DNA of 6,315 nucleotides from Bacillota bacterium (lineage in GTDB: Bacteria > Bacillota > Clostridia > Oscillospirales > Ruminococcaceae), in contig JAEXAZ010000289.1 in the NCBI GenBank assembly GCA_023394255.1, positions 1 through 6,315 on the forward strand, written 5' to 3'. Position numbers and translations under genes: made by a program. The notes under the pieces are model-generated. The model worked only from the letters and a program-made list of their open reading frames with translations. It was not told the origin of the DNA and ran no database searches. Positions 1 through 6,269 of this stretch are shown in pieces (position 1 is the first letter of the stretch; each line of letters begins with the position of its first letter).

Positions 1-2052
1 ATCGGTGAAAAATGCGTGCCAGAACGGCAGGTTTTCCAGCATATTCAGCCCCATCGGGATACCAATTTTGCCGCGTCTGCCGGCGACAGGCCGGAGCGCC
101 TTTACCTTTTCAAGCTTGTAATGGAAAAGGTTCGGCAGTTCTTCCGCCGCGCCCCCGCCCAGCGGGCGGTCGCACCGGTTGCCGCTGATGAACCGCTTTC
201 CGCCGCCGAAATCGTTGACGGTAAGGCTGCAATGGTTGCCGCAGAGCCCGCAGGTCGCCGATTTAGAGGTATGCTGAAAGTCTTTCAGCTCTTCCCTCGT
301 CACAAGGGAGGAGTGGTCGAGCGCCAGCTCCTTCGCATAAAGCGCGGCCCCGTAAGCGCCCATCAGCCCCGAAATGTTCGGGCGGATAACGCTTCTGCCC
401 AACTCCAGCTCGAAGCTTCGCAGAACGGCATCGTTGAGGAACGTTCCGCCCTGCACCACAATGTATCTGCCAAGCTCGTCGGGCGAAGACGCGCGGATCA
501 CCTTGTAAATCGCGTTTTTCACGACGGATATGGAAATCCCCGCCGAAATGTCGCGTACACCCGCGCCTTCCTTCTGCGCCTGCTTCACCGAGGAGTTCAT
601 AAATACCGTGCAGCGGGAGCCGAGATCAACCGGATACTTTGCAAACAGGCCGAGTTTTGCGAATTCCTCCACCTCATAGCCCATTGAGCGCGCGAAGGTG
701 CCAATAAACGAACCGCAGCCGGAAGAACACGCCTCATTGAGCAGGATGCTGTCGATGGCGTTGCCGCGCACCCGGAAGCACTTGATGTCCTGGCCGCCGA
801 TGTCGAGGATAAAGTCCACCTTCGGATTAAAATACCGGGCCGCTTTAAAGTGCGCCATTGTTTCCACAAGCCCGGCGTCAATGGAAAACGCGTTTTTGAT
901 GAGGTCCTCGCCATAGCCGGTGGCGGCGCTGCCCCGGATTGCAATCCGGTCTTCGCAGATATCCAGCAGCTTTTCAAGCTGCTCCTTCACAATCTGCACG
1001 GGATTGCCCCTGTTCGCACTGTAAAAATCGTAAAGGATACGCCCGTCCTCCGCCATCAGCACCACCTTGGTCGTCGTGCTGCCGCAGTCAATGCCCAGGT
1101 AGGCATCCCCTCTGTACTGAAAAATATCGCGCCGCTCCACCGACGCTTTTGCGTGGCGGTTTACAAACGCCGCGTAATCGTCCGCGTTTTCAAAAAGCGG
1201 CGCCAGATGGCGGGAGGTCTGGACGGAACCGGCTGCCTGCCCGATTTTTTCCTCCAGTTCCTCAAAGGTCACCGGCCTGCCGGTCTTCTGCGCATAGAGC
1301 GCGGCGCCGAGCGCCACCGCGTAACGCCCCATCTCGGGGAACACGGCGTTTTCCGGCGACAGCTTCAGGGAGCGGACAAATTCCCGCTGAAGCCCCTTGA
1401 AGTAATAGAGCGGCCCGCCCAGAAACAGCACCTTCCCGGCGATTTTGCGCCCCTGGGCAAGGCCGGTGATCGTCTGGTCTACCACCGCTTTGAAAATCGA
1501 CGCGGCAATATCCTCCTTGCGGGCGCCCTGATTGAGCAGCGGCTGAATGTCGCTTTTCGCAAACACACCGCAGCGGGAAGCGATGGTATAGCGCTTTGTG
1601 CTGGCAAGCGCGAGCGTGTCGAGCTGCTCCGTCGTCACGTCGAGCAGTGTCGCCATCTGGTCGATGAACGCTCCTGTGCCGCCCGCGCAGGAGCCGTTCA
1701 TGCGCTCCTCCAAACCGCCGGTAAAAAAGATGATTTTTGCGTCTTCGCCGCCCAGCTCGATCACGGCGTCGGTATCCGGCGCCGTTGTCTTAATCATCTC
1801 ACCGGTGGCAAAAACCTCCTGAATAAAATCGAGGCCCGCCGCTTTGGCAAGCCCAAGGCCCGCCGAACCCGAAAGCGCGACGGTAAACGGCTCCCCGCCC
1901 AATACGTCCCGCGCGAGCCGGATCAGCTCAAGCGTTTTGGGCCGGACACGGGAAAGATGCCGTTCGTATTGCTGATAAACCAGATCGCCGTCTCTAACGA
2001 CGATGACTTTTACAGTTGTGGAACCGATATCGATTCCAACAGTCGTTCCCAT
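1..2052 (-). CDS. Acyl-CoA dehydratase activase-like protein, tandem BadF/BadG ATPase domains plus start of DUF2229 (3' end outside window)
   Basis: An open frame of 684 codons without a stop runs off the left edge, so only the N-terminal part is visible. Relatives known to me are about 1,400 residues or more. It carries two ASKHA-fold ATPase domains of the BadF/BadG/BcrA/BcrD family. Domain 1 (about 4-285) has GIDIGSTT at 6-13, ELGGED at 99-104, Cys122, Cys161 and LGGP at 211-214. Domain 2 (about 317-575) repeats these as GIDCGSTT (320-327), DIGGQD (417-422), Cys442, Cys481 and QGGT (534-537). In the family, two such cysteines per subunit hold a [4Fe-4S] cluster shared by a dimer, and ATP hydrolysis drives a low-potential electron to a dehydratase or related Fe-S enzyme. 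A Cys cluster (601, 604, 608, 627) and GIPMGLNMLENLPFW near 664-678 mark the start of a DUF2229 (COG3580-like) region. The start is ATG at 2052 because a strong SD lies just upstream and the family motif begins at once. The electron acceptor and substrate cannot be inferred. Family assignment is firm; the precise role is open. Confidence 0.93.
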   Translation of the reverse strand, partial: MGTTVGIDIGSTTVKVIVVRDGDLVYQQYERHLSRVRPKTLELIRLARDVLGGEPFTVALSGSAGLGLAKAAGLDFIQEVFATGEMIKTTAPDTDAVIELGGEDAKIIFFTGGLEERMNGSCAGGTGAFIDQMATLLDVTTEQLDTLALASTKRYTIASRCGVFAKSDIQPLLNQGARKEDIAASIFKAVVDQTITGLAQGRKIAGKVLFLGGPLYYFKGLQREFVRSLKLSPENAVFPEMGRYAVALGAALYAQKTGRPVTFEELEEKIGQAAGSVQTSRHLAPLFENADDYAAFVNRHAKASVERRDIFQYRGDAYLGIDCGSTTTKVVLMAEDGRILYDFYSANRGNPVQIVKEQLEKLLDICEDRIAIRGSAATGYGEDLIKNAFSIDAGLVETMAHFKAARYFNPKVDFILDIGGQDIKCFRVRGNAIDSILLNEACSSGCGSFIGTFARSMGYEVEEFAKLGLFAKYPVDLGSRCTVFMNSSVKQAQKEGAGVRDISAGISISVVKNAIYKVIRASSPDELGRYIVVQGGTFLNDAVLRSFELELGRSVIRPNISGLMGAYGAALYAKELALDHSSLVTREELKDFQHTSKSATCGLCGNHCSLTVNDFGGGKRFISGNRCDRPLGGGAAEELPNLFHYKLEKVKALRPVAGRRGKIGIPMGLNMLENLPFWHAFFTD

Positions 2053-2224
2053 TGGAATTCCCCCTTTATGCCAAGAAAGGCAGTGCAATCGCTTGGGCGC
2101 TCCCCCGACATCCCGGATAGAACTACCGGAAGTGCCCGTCATCTGTATAGGACAGATTGGTTTCATGTTTTTCCGGCACATTGGTCCTGACGCCCCATGA
2201 GAAGGGGAACAGCGACTACCGGAT
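2053..2224 (-). other. Long, possibly structured 5' leader of the activase gene
   Basis: From the predicted start point near 2224 to the ATG there are about 170 nt. Visible pairings are a perfect 6-bp hairpin with a 5-nt loop (2141-2146 with 2152-2157), an enclosing 5-bp stem (2132-2136 with 2175-2179), a competing 6-bp stem (2126-2131 with 2171-2176), a CCGG hairpin (2113-2116 with 2126-2129) that competes with the latter, and a 5-bp stem with a 16-nt loop (2071-2075 with 2092-2096) ending just 3 nt before the SD. There is no stem with a U tract, so no transcription attenuator is apparent. I do not recognise a known riboswitch class. The length and the competing stems suggest cis-regulation, but no folding was computed. 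Confidence 0.45.
2058..2067 (-). promoter_or_regulatory. Shine-Dalgarno site of the activase gene
   Basis: The minus strand reads AAAGGGGGAA, with 7 bases between the G run and the ATG at 2052. It decides the start: the same frame is open further upstream, with in-frame ATGs at 2166 and 2181, but neither has a comparable SD. Confidence 0.8.
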
Positions 2225-2230
2225 GCACCT

Positions 2231-2259
2231 ATTTTAGCACTCTTTTCTGCTGCGGTCAA
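2231..2259 (-). promoter_or_regulatory. Sigma-A-type promoter for the activase gene
   Basis: On the minus strand, TTGACC (2254-2259) and TAAAAT (2231-2236) are separated by exactly 17 bp. Each box has one mismatch to the TTGACA/TATAAT consensus. Transcription would start near 2224. The promoter lies between the upstream operon's terminator and the activase gene, which fits an independent transcription unit. Confidence 0.75.
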
Positions 2260-2281
2260 TTTGGGAATTCTATTTCCTTTA

Positions 2282-2300
2282 AATTTTTACAAAATTTGTA
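2282..2300. promoter_or_regulatory. AT-rich palindrome, possible CodY-like operator
   Basis: TACAAA-A-TTTGTA (2288-2300) is a perfect inverted repeat around one base. The overlapping 15-mer AATTTTTACAAAATT (2282-2296) matches the CodY consensus AATTTTCWGAAAATT at 13 of 15 positions. It ends 22 bp upstream of the predicted -35 box, a plausible operator position. The surroundings are AT-rich, so a chance match is possible, and whether this organism has CodY is unknown. Confidence 0.3.
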
Positions 2301-2366
2301 TACTTTTATGACTATAACGCCATTTTTGCCGGCCTTTCAGGATAGGAAGCTGCATTTTATCCGCTG

Positions 2367-2404
2367 AAAAACGCCGCGCGGAAATCCTGAATTTCCGCGC
2401 GGCG
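2367..2404 (-). terminator. Rho-independent terminator of the V-ATPase operon
   Basis: A perfect 14-bp inverted repeat (2372-2385 with 2391-2404) with a 5-nt loop, very GC-rich, is followed directly on the minus strand by five T (2367-2371). It begins 13 bases after the stop codon of subunit D. On the plus strand the stem is not followed by a T run, so it should act only on leftward transcription. It separates the ATPase operon from the activase gene. Confidence 0.93.
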
Positions 2405-2417
2405 CTCCATGGCCGGC

Positions 2418-3044
2418 TCATGCCTGTTTTTTCTGTTTTGCAGCCTTAATCACTTTGAGCCGCGAGAATTCCTCACGGTCTTTCTCTTCCAGGGCATCTG
2501 TGATGAATTTTGCTGTTTCCTGATAACGGGGGATGACGATATTCTCCAGCGCGTTGGCGCGCCTTTGGGTCTTGCGGATAGCGTTGGCCAGCCGGTAGAC
2601 ACTGTTTTCCACCTCTGCAAGCAGGGCGGTGATCTTTTTCGCCTTTTGGAAACAGGCATATGCATAGTCAAAACGCGAATTTGTGCGTTCAAATCCGTAA
2701 CACATTTTGAGTTTGCTTTCGGCAAGGCGGACATTGGGGATTTCCACCCCCATGACGCTGCGGTAGGTAATGGTAAGGCCGTCGTCTATGGGAATCGCGG
2801 CGGCGATGTCCTGCACCACGCCGAGCGTGATGTTCGCCTCCTGAAGCGCGTCGTAGGCTTCGCCGAATGTGCTGCTGATTTCCCCGCGCAACTGCTTTGC
2901 CTTGTCAATCAGCAGCATCATTTCGCGGATAAGGATGTTGCGCTTGCGGTCGAGCAGCTCAAAGCCCAGCGTGGAAAGCTGGAGCGATTTCTGTATCGCC
3001 AGCAGGCTCCCCTTTGTCGGCGTGATATTCAGTTCGTTTGCCAA
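2418..3044 (-). CDS. atpD: V-type ATP synthase subunit D (central rotor shaft)
   Basis: This 208-residue protein, a usual length for the family, forms the central shaft of the V/A-type ATPase. Family knowledge says that its N- and C-terminal helices make a long antiparallel coiled coil inside the A3B3 head and transmit rotation to the membrane ring. The sequence shows the typical N-terminus (NITPTKGSLLAI, 6-17), a long Lys/Arg-rich helical stretch to about 70, the conserved MGVEIPNV at 98-105, and the signature RRANALE at 161-167 before a charged C-terminal helix ending in a Lys-rich tail. The start codon is TTG at 3044, chosen because AAGGAGGG lies 6 bases before it and the family N-terminus begins there. 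It is the last gene of the operon, 27 bases after B and 13 bases before the terminator. It is also called ntpD. It should not be confused with F-type AtpD, which is the beta subunit. Confidence 0.97.
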   Translation of the reverse strand: MANELNITPTKGSLLAIQKSLQLSTLGFELLDRKRNILIREMMLLIDKAKQLRGEISSTFGEAYDALQEANITLGVVQDIAAAIPIDDGLTITYRSVMGVEIPNVRLAESKLKMCYGFERTNSRFDYAYACFQKAKKITALLAEVENSVYRLANAIRKTQRRANALENIVIPRYQETAKFITDALEEKDREEFSRLKVIKAAKQKKQA

Positions 3045-3050
3045 CCGTAT

Positions 3051-3058
3051 CCCTCCTT
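3051..3058 (-). promoter_or_regulatory. Shine-Dalgarno site of atpD
   Basis: The minus strand reads AAGGAGGG, 6 bases upstream of a TTG codon. This near-perfect site supports TTG at 3044 as the true start of subunit D. Confidence 0.85.
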
Positions 3059-3071
3059 CAGCGGATGCGCA

Positions 3072-4466
3072 TTAAGCATGGAATTTTTCGGCGGCCGCCT
3101 GCGGGCGGTAATACTGTTCAAGCACCTTGTCTCCCACGCGGTCGAGCTCCTCGCGGGGCAGCAGCGAAAGCAGCAGCCAGCCGAGGTCAAGCGTTTCTTC
3201 AATCGAGCGGTTTTCCGTCGGCCCCTGGTTGACAAAATGCTTTTCAAACATCTTGCCGAATACCATAAACCGTTTATCCACATCGGACAGCTCTTCCTCG
3301 CCGATAACCGAGGCCAGCGCGCGTGCGTCCTGCACTCTCGCATAGGACGCGAACAGCTGGTTCGCACAGTCCTGATGGTCCGCGCGGGTAAAGCCCTCAC
3401 CGATGCCGTCCTTCATCAGGCGGGAAAGGGAAGGCAGAACGGAAATCGACGGATAGACGCCTGTCTGGTCGAGTTGGCGGTCCAGCACGATCTGTCCCTC
3501 GGTGATGTAACCGGTGAGGTCGGGGACAGGGTGGGTGATGTCGTCATTGGGCATTGTCAGGATCGGCACCTGCGTAACAGAACCTGTGCTGCCCTCAATG
3601 ATACCGGCACGCTCGTAAAGCGATGCCAGGTCGGAATAAAGGTAGCCCGGGAAGCCCTTTCTGCCCGGGATCTCGCCCTTGGAGGACGAGAATTCGCGCA
3701 GCGCCTCGCAGTAGGAGGTCACGTCGGTCATGATCACAAGCACATGCATATTGTGTTCAAACGCAAGGTATTCCGCGACGGTCAGCGCACAGCGGGGGGT
3801 CAGGATACGCTCGATAATGGGGTCGTTGGAAAGGTTGAGAAACATAACCACCTTTTCCATAACGCCCGCTTCCTCGAAGGAGCGCCTGAAATAATCGGCA
3901 ACGTCGTTCTTTACGCCCATGGCGGCAAAGACGACGACAAATTTTTCATCGGTGCCGGAAAGGCGCGACTGGCGCACCATCTGGACAGCCAGCTTGTTAT
4001 GGTTCATGCCGGAGCCGGAGAAGATCGGCAGCTTCTGGCCGCGGATCAGGGTAGCCAGCGCGTCGATGGTGGAAATGCCGGTGTTGATGTAGTTGCGCGG
4101 GTAGACGCGGGTAACCGGGTTCATTGGCTTGCCGTTGATGTCGGCGCTCTTCTCGCAGAAAATTTCGCCCAGCCCGTCGATAGGGCGGCCGGAACCGTTA
4201 AAGGTCCTGCCCAGCAGTTCCAGCGAAAGAGGCATCTCCATCGGGTGCCCGAGCAGAGTCGTGCGGGTATTGTCCAGCGCCATGCCGCGCGTTCCCTCGA
4301 ACACCTGAATGACAACGCGCTCGCCTTCAATCTGAACCACGCGCCCGAAACGGGTTTCCCCCGTATTCAGCTTGAGCGACACCATTTCGTCAAACGCGAC
4401 GCCGGTTACGCCCTGCAAAGCCACCAGAGGGCCATTGATTTCATTGAGTCCCACAAATTGGAGCAT
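3072..4466 (-). CDS. atpB: V-type ATP synthase subunit B (non-catalytic)
   Basis: This 464-residue protein, the usual family length, alternates with subunit A in the cytoplasmic A3B3 head. It has the N-terminal beta-barrel region (1-75), then LLGRTFNGSGRPIDG (84-98) typical of V-type B chains. The P-loop position is degenerate: GSGMNHNK (151-158) replaces GxxxxGKT, which marks this as the non-catalytic chain. Further family landmarks are VLVIMTDVTSYCEALRE (242-258), GRKGFPGYLYSDLASLYERAG (268-288) and PSLSRLMKDG (345-354). Arg349 there corresponds to the arginine that reaches into the catalytic site of the neighbouring A subunit in the Enterococcus hirae enzyme (family knowledge, aligned by eye). 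It starts with ATG at 4466, preceded by AAAGGAGGG 8 bases upstream. It lies 16 bases after subunit A and 27 before D, clearly in one operon. It is also called ntpB. No truncation or frameshift is seen. Confidence 0.98.
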   Translation of the reverse strand: MLQFVGLNEINGPLVALQGVTGVAFDEMVSLKLNTGETRFGRVVQIEGERVVIQVFEGTRGMALDNTRTTLLGHPMEMPLSLELLGRTFNGSGRPIDGLGEIFCEKSADINGKPMNPVTRVYPRNYINTGISTIDALATLIRGQKLPIFSGSGMNHNKLAVQMVRQSRLSGTDEKFVVVFAAMGVKNDVADYFRRSFEEAGVMEKVVMFLNLSNDPIIERILTPRCALTVAEYLAFEHNMHVLVIMTDVTSYCEALREFSSSKGEIPGRKGFPGYLYSDLASLYERAGIIEGSTGSVTQVPILTMPNDDITHPVPDLTGYITEGQIVLDRQLDQTGVYPSISVLPSLSRLMKDGIGEGFTRADHQDCANQLFASYARVQDARALASVIGEEELSDVDKRFMVFGKMFEKHFVNQGPTENRSIEETLDLGWLLLSLLPREELDRVGDKVLEQYYRPQAAAEKFHA

Positions 4467-4474
4467 GGATCATG

Positions 4475-4483
4475 CCCTCCTTT
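4475..4483 (-). promoter_or_regulatory. Shine-Dalgarno site of atpB
   Basis: The minus strand reads AAAGGAGGG and overlaps the last base of the TGA stop of subunit A. It lies 8 bases upstream of the ATG at 4466. A nearer ATG at 4473 is out of frame and opens only a 10-codon frame, so it is not the start. The overlap of stop and SD suggests translational coupling of A and B. Confidence 0.85.
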
Positions 4484-6252
4484 CAGTATTGTTCGGCGAG
4501 CTGGTTGAGTTTGCCCAGCTTCTCGTCGATGTCCTTGTAATAGTTGTCGAACAGCGCAAGGTTGTCGTTCGGCACATCATATTTAACTTTAATCAGCGAT
4601 TCGAACAGGCCGGTGGCAGTCAGCTCCGAAATCGGGACGCCCTTGCCCACGACTTCCCTGGCCTTGTCATAGAAGTAAAGGACAACCTGCATCATCTTCA
4701 GCTGTTTGGGCAGCGGCACATAGGTGTCGTCGCGGTGGTAGGCGTTCTGCTGCAGAATGCCCACGCGGATCACCTTGGCGACCTCGAGCACCAGCTTCTG
4801 GTCATCGGGCAGAACATCCGAACCGATCAGCTTGACAATTTCCATCAGCTTGCTTTCGTCAAGCAGAAGGTTGGAAATCTGCTGGCGGCATTTCATGAAA
4901 TCGGGCGAGATGTTTTTGGAATACCACGGTGTCAGGTCATCCAGATATTCGGTATAGCTGGAGGTCCAGTTGATGGCGGGATAATGGCGCGCATAAGCAA
5001 GGCTCTTGTCCAGCGCCCAGAAGCAGCGCACAAACCGCTTGGTGTTCTGGGTGACCGGCTCGGAAAAGTCCGCGCCCTGCGGGGAAACCGCGCCGATGAT
5101 GGTCACGGAGCCCTCGGTGCCGTTGAGGTTGTTCATATAACCCGCGCGCTCGTAAAATTGGGAGATACGCGACGGCAGATAGGCAGGGAAGCCCTCCTCC
5201 GCCGGCATTTCCTCCAGACGTCCAGAAATCTCGCGCAGCGCCTCCGCCCAGCGGGAGGTGGAATCCGCCATGACCGCCACGTGATAGCCCATGTCGCGGT
5301 AATATTCCGCAAGCGTGATACCGGTGTAGATGGAGGCCTCACGCGCCGCCACGGGCATGTTGGATGTGTTGGCGATCAGGACTGTGCGGTCGGTCAGGGG
5401 CTTGCCGGATTTCGGGTCGATCAGATCGCCGAACTCTTTGAGCACCTGCGTCATTTCGTTGCCGCGCTCACCGCAGCCGATATAGACGATGAGGTCCGCG
5501 TCGCTCCATTTTGCGAGCTGGTGCTGGGTCATCGTTTTTCCGGTTCCGAATCCCCCCGGCACCGCGGCGGTGCCGCCCTTGGCGATGGGGAACAGCGTGT
5601 CGATCACGCGCTGGCCGGTAATCAGCGGGCGCTCGATGGGCAGACGCTCCGCAACCGGGCGCGCCGAACGAATCGGCCATCTCTGTGCCAGCGAAAGGTT
5701 ATGTTCCGTCCCGTTTTCGTCACGCAGCACGATAATCGTATCAAAAACCTTATAGTCGCCGTCGGCGGCAGCCGACACCACCTCGCCCGACAGCTCCGGG
5801 GGGACCATGGCGCGGTTCTCAATGACCGACGTCTCCTGCGTAACGGCGAAGATATCGCCGCCCTTCAGCCGGTCTCCCGCCTTGGCCCGTACAGCGGTCT
5901 TCCACCGCTTTTCCAGATCGAGAGACGGAATATCGCTGCCCTCCGGGATAAACGCGCCCGATTCTTTCGCGATTTCGCCCAGGGGGCGCTCAATGCCGTC
6001 AAAGATGTTGGAAAGGATGCCCGGGCCGAGCGTTGCGCAAAGCGGCCCGCCCGTGCCCGCTATCGGTTCGCCGGGACGCAGCCCTGTAGTGACCTCATAA
6101 ACCTGTATGGTGGTATGGTCGTCGGAAATATTGATGACTTCTCCGATCAGGCGTTTTTCGCCCACGTAGACCATTTCCATCATCTGAAACCCGGTTGCGC
6201 CGCGTACGGTTACGACCGGGCCGTTAATTGAATAAACCTGATTCTTGTTCAC
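4483..6252 (-). CDS. atpA: V-type ATP synthase subunit A (catalytic)
   Basis: This 589-residue protein, the usual length for the family, is the ATP-hydrolysing (or synthesising) chain of the V/A-type ATPase head. It shows the N-terminal beta-barrel (1-75), GPGILSNIFDGIERPL (76-91), and the A-chain-specific inserted domain (about 110-190) that F-type beta subunits lack. The P-loop is GGFGTGKT (233-240) with Lys239 and Thr240. The catalytic glutamate is Glu262 in GERGNE (261-266). A Walker B-like strand HVAVMADSTSRWAEALRE spans 324-341, followed by GFPAYLPSRISQFYERAG (354-371). The C-terminal helical domain is complete. The start is GTG at 6252, giving the expected N-terminus with NGPVVTV at 10-16, and AAGGGGGG lies 9 bases upstream. 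Subunit B follows after 16 bases. Ion specificity (H+ or Na+) is set by the K ring, which lies outside the window. It is also called ntpA. Confidence 0.98.
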   Translation of the reverse strand: MNKNQVYSINGPVVTVRGATGFQMMEMVYVGEKRLIGEVINISDDHTTIQVYEVTTGLRPGEPIAGTGGPLCATLGPGILSNIFDGIERPLGEIAKESGAFIPEGSDIPSLDLEKRWKTAVRAKAGDRLKGGDIFAVTQETSVIENRAMVPPELSGEVVSAAADGDYKVFDTIIVLRDENGTEHNLSLAQRWPIRSARPVAERLPIERPLITGQRVIDTLFPIAKGGTAAVPGGFGTGKTMTQHQLAKWSDADLIVYIGCGERGNEMTQVLKEFGDLIDPKSGKPLTDRTVLIANTSNMPVAAREASIYTGITLAEYYRDMGYHVAVMADSTSRWAEALREISGRLEEMPAEEGFPAYLPSRISQFYERAGYMNNLNGTEGSVTIIGAVSPQGADFSEPVTQNTKRFVRCFWALDKSLAYARHYPAINWTSSYTEYLDDLTPWYSKNISPDFMKCRQQISNLLLDESKLMEIVKLIGSDVLPDDQKLVLEVAKVIRVGILQQNAYHRDDTYVPLPKQLKMMQVVLYFYDKAREVVGKGVPISELTATGLFESLIKVKYDVPNDNLALFDNYYKDIDEKLGKLNQLAEQY

Positions 6253-6261
6253 TCCGTTCCG

Positions 6262-6269
6262 CCCCCCTT
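6262..6269 (-). promoter_or_regulatory. Shine-Dalgarno site of atpA
   Basis: The minus strand reads AAGGGGGG, 9 bases upstream of the GTG at 6252. It supports a GTG start for subunit A, as no ATG gives the family N-terminus here. Confidence 0.65.

Noticed and set aside
2053..2181. In-frame N-terminal extension of the activase from ATG at 2166 or 2181
   Set aside because: The frame is open, but neither ATG has a good SD and the added residues resemble no family N-terminus. The ATG at 2052 has a strong SD and the ATP-binding motif starts five residues later.
850..2190. 446-codon open frame on the plus strand
   Set aside because: It is antisense to the activase gene and its leader, and the protein has no recognisable features. 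The other plus-strand frame at 16-687 is rejected for the same reason.
2053..2224. Known riboswitch or T-box in the activase leader
   Set aside because: By eye I could not find the T-box AGGGTGGNACCGCG element or the core motifs of c-di-GMP, glycine, cobalamin, SAM, guanidine or THF riboswitches. There is also no attenuator stem with a U tract.
2372..2404. Bidirectional terminator
   Set aside because: The stem is followed by a T run only on the minus strand. On the plus strand it is followed by CTCCATGG, and there is no plus-strand gene to terminate.
3600..4466. Subunit B as a broken catalytic ATPase because its P-loop lacks GKT
   Set aside because: A degenerate P-loop is normal for the non-catalytic B chain of V/A-type ATPases, and the rest of the protein is intact.
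2409..4508. 699-codon open frame on the plus strand
   Set aside because: It lies entirely antisense to atpD and atpB, which are unmistakable. The product is rich in His, Gln, Arg and Val with no recognisable domain, a typical shadow of GC-rich codon use.
4372..6231. 619-codon open frame on the plus strand
   Set aside because: It is antisense to atpA along nearly its full length, has no SD or family motif, and shows shadow-like composition.
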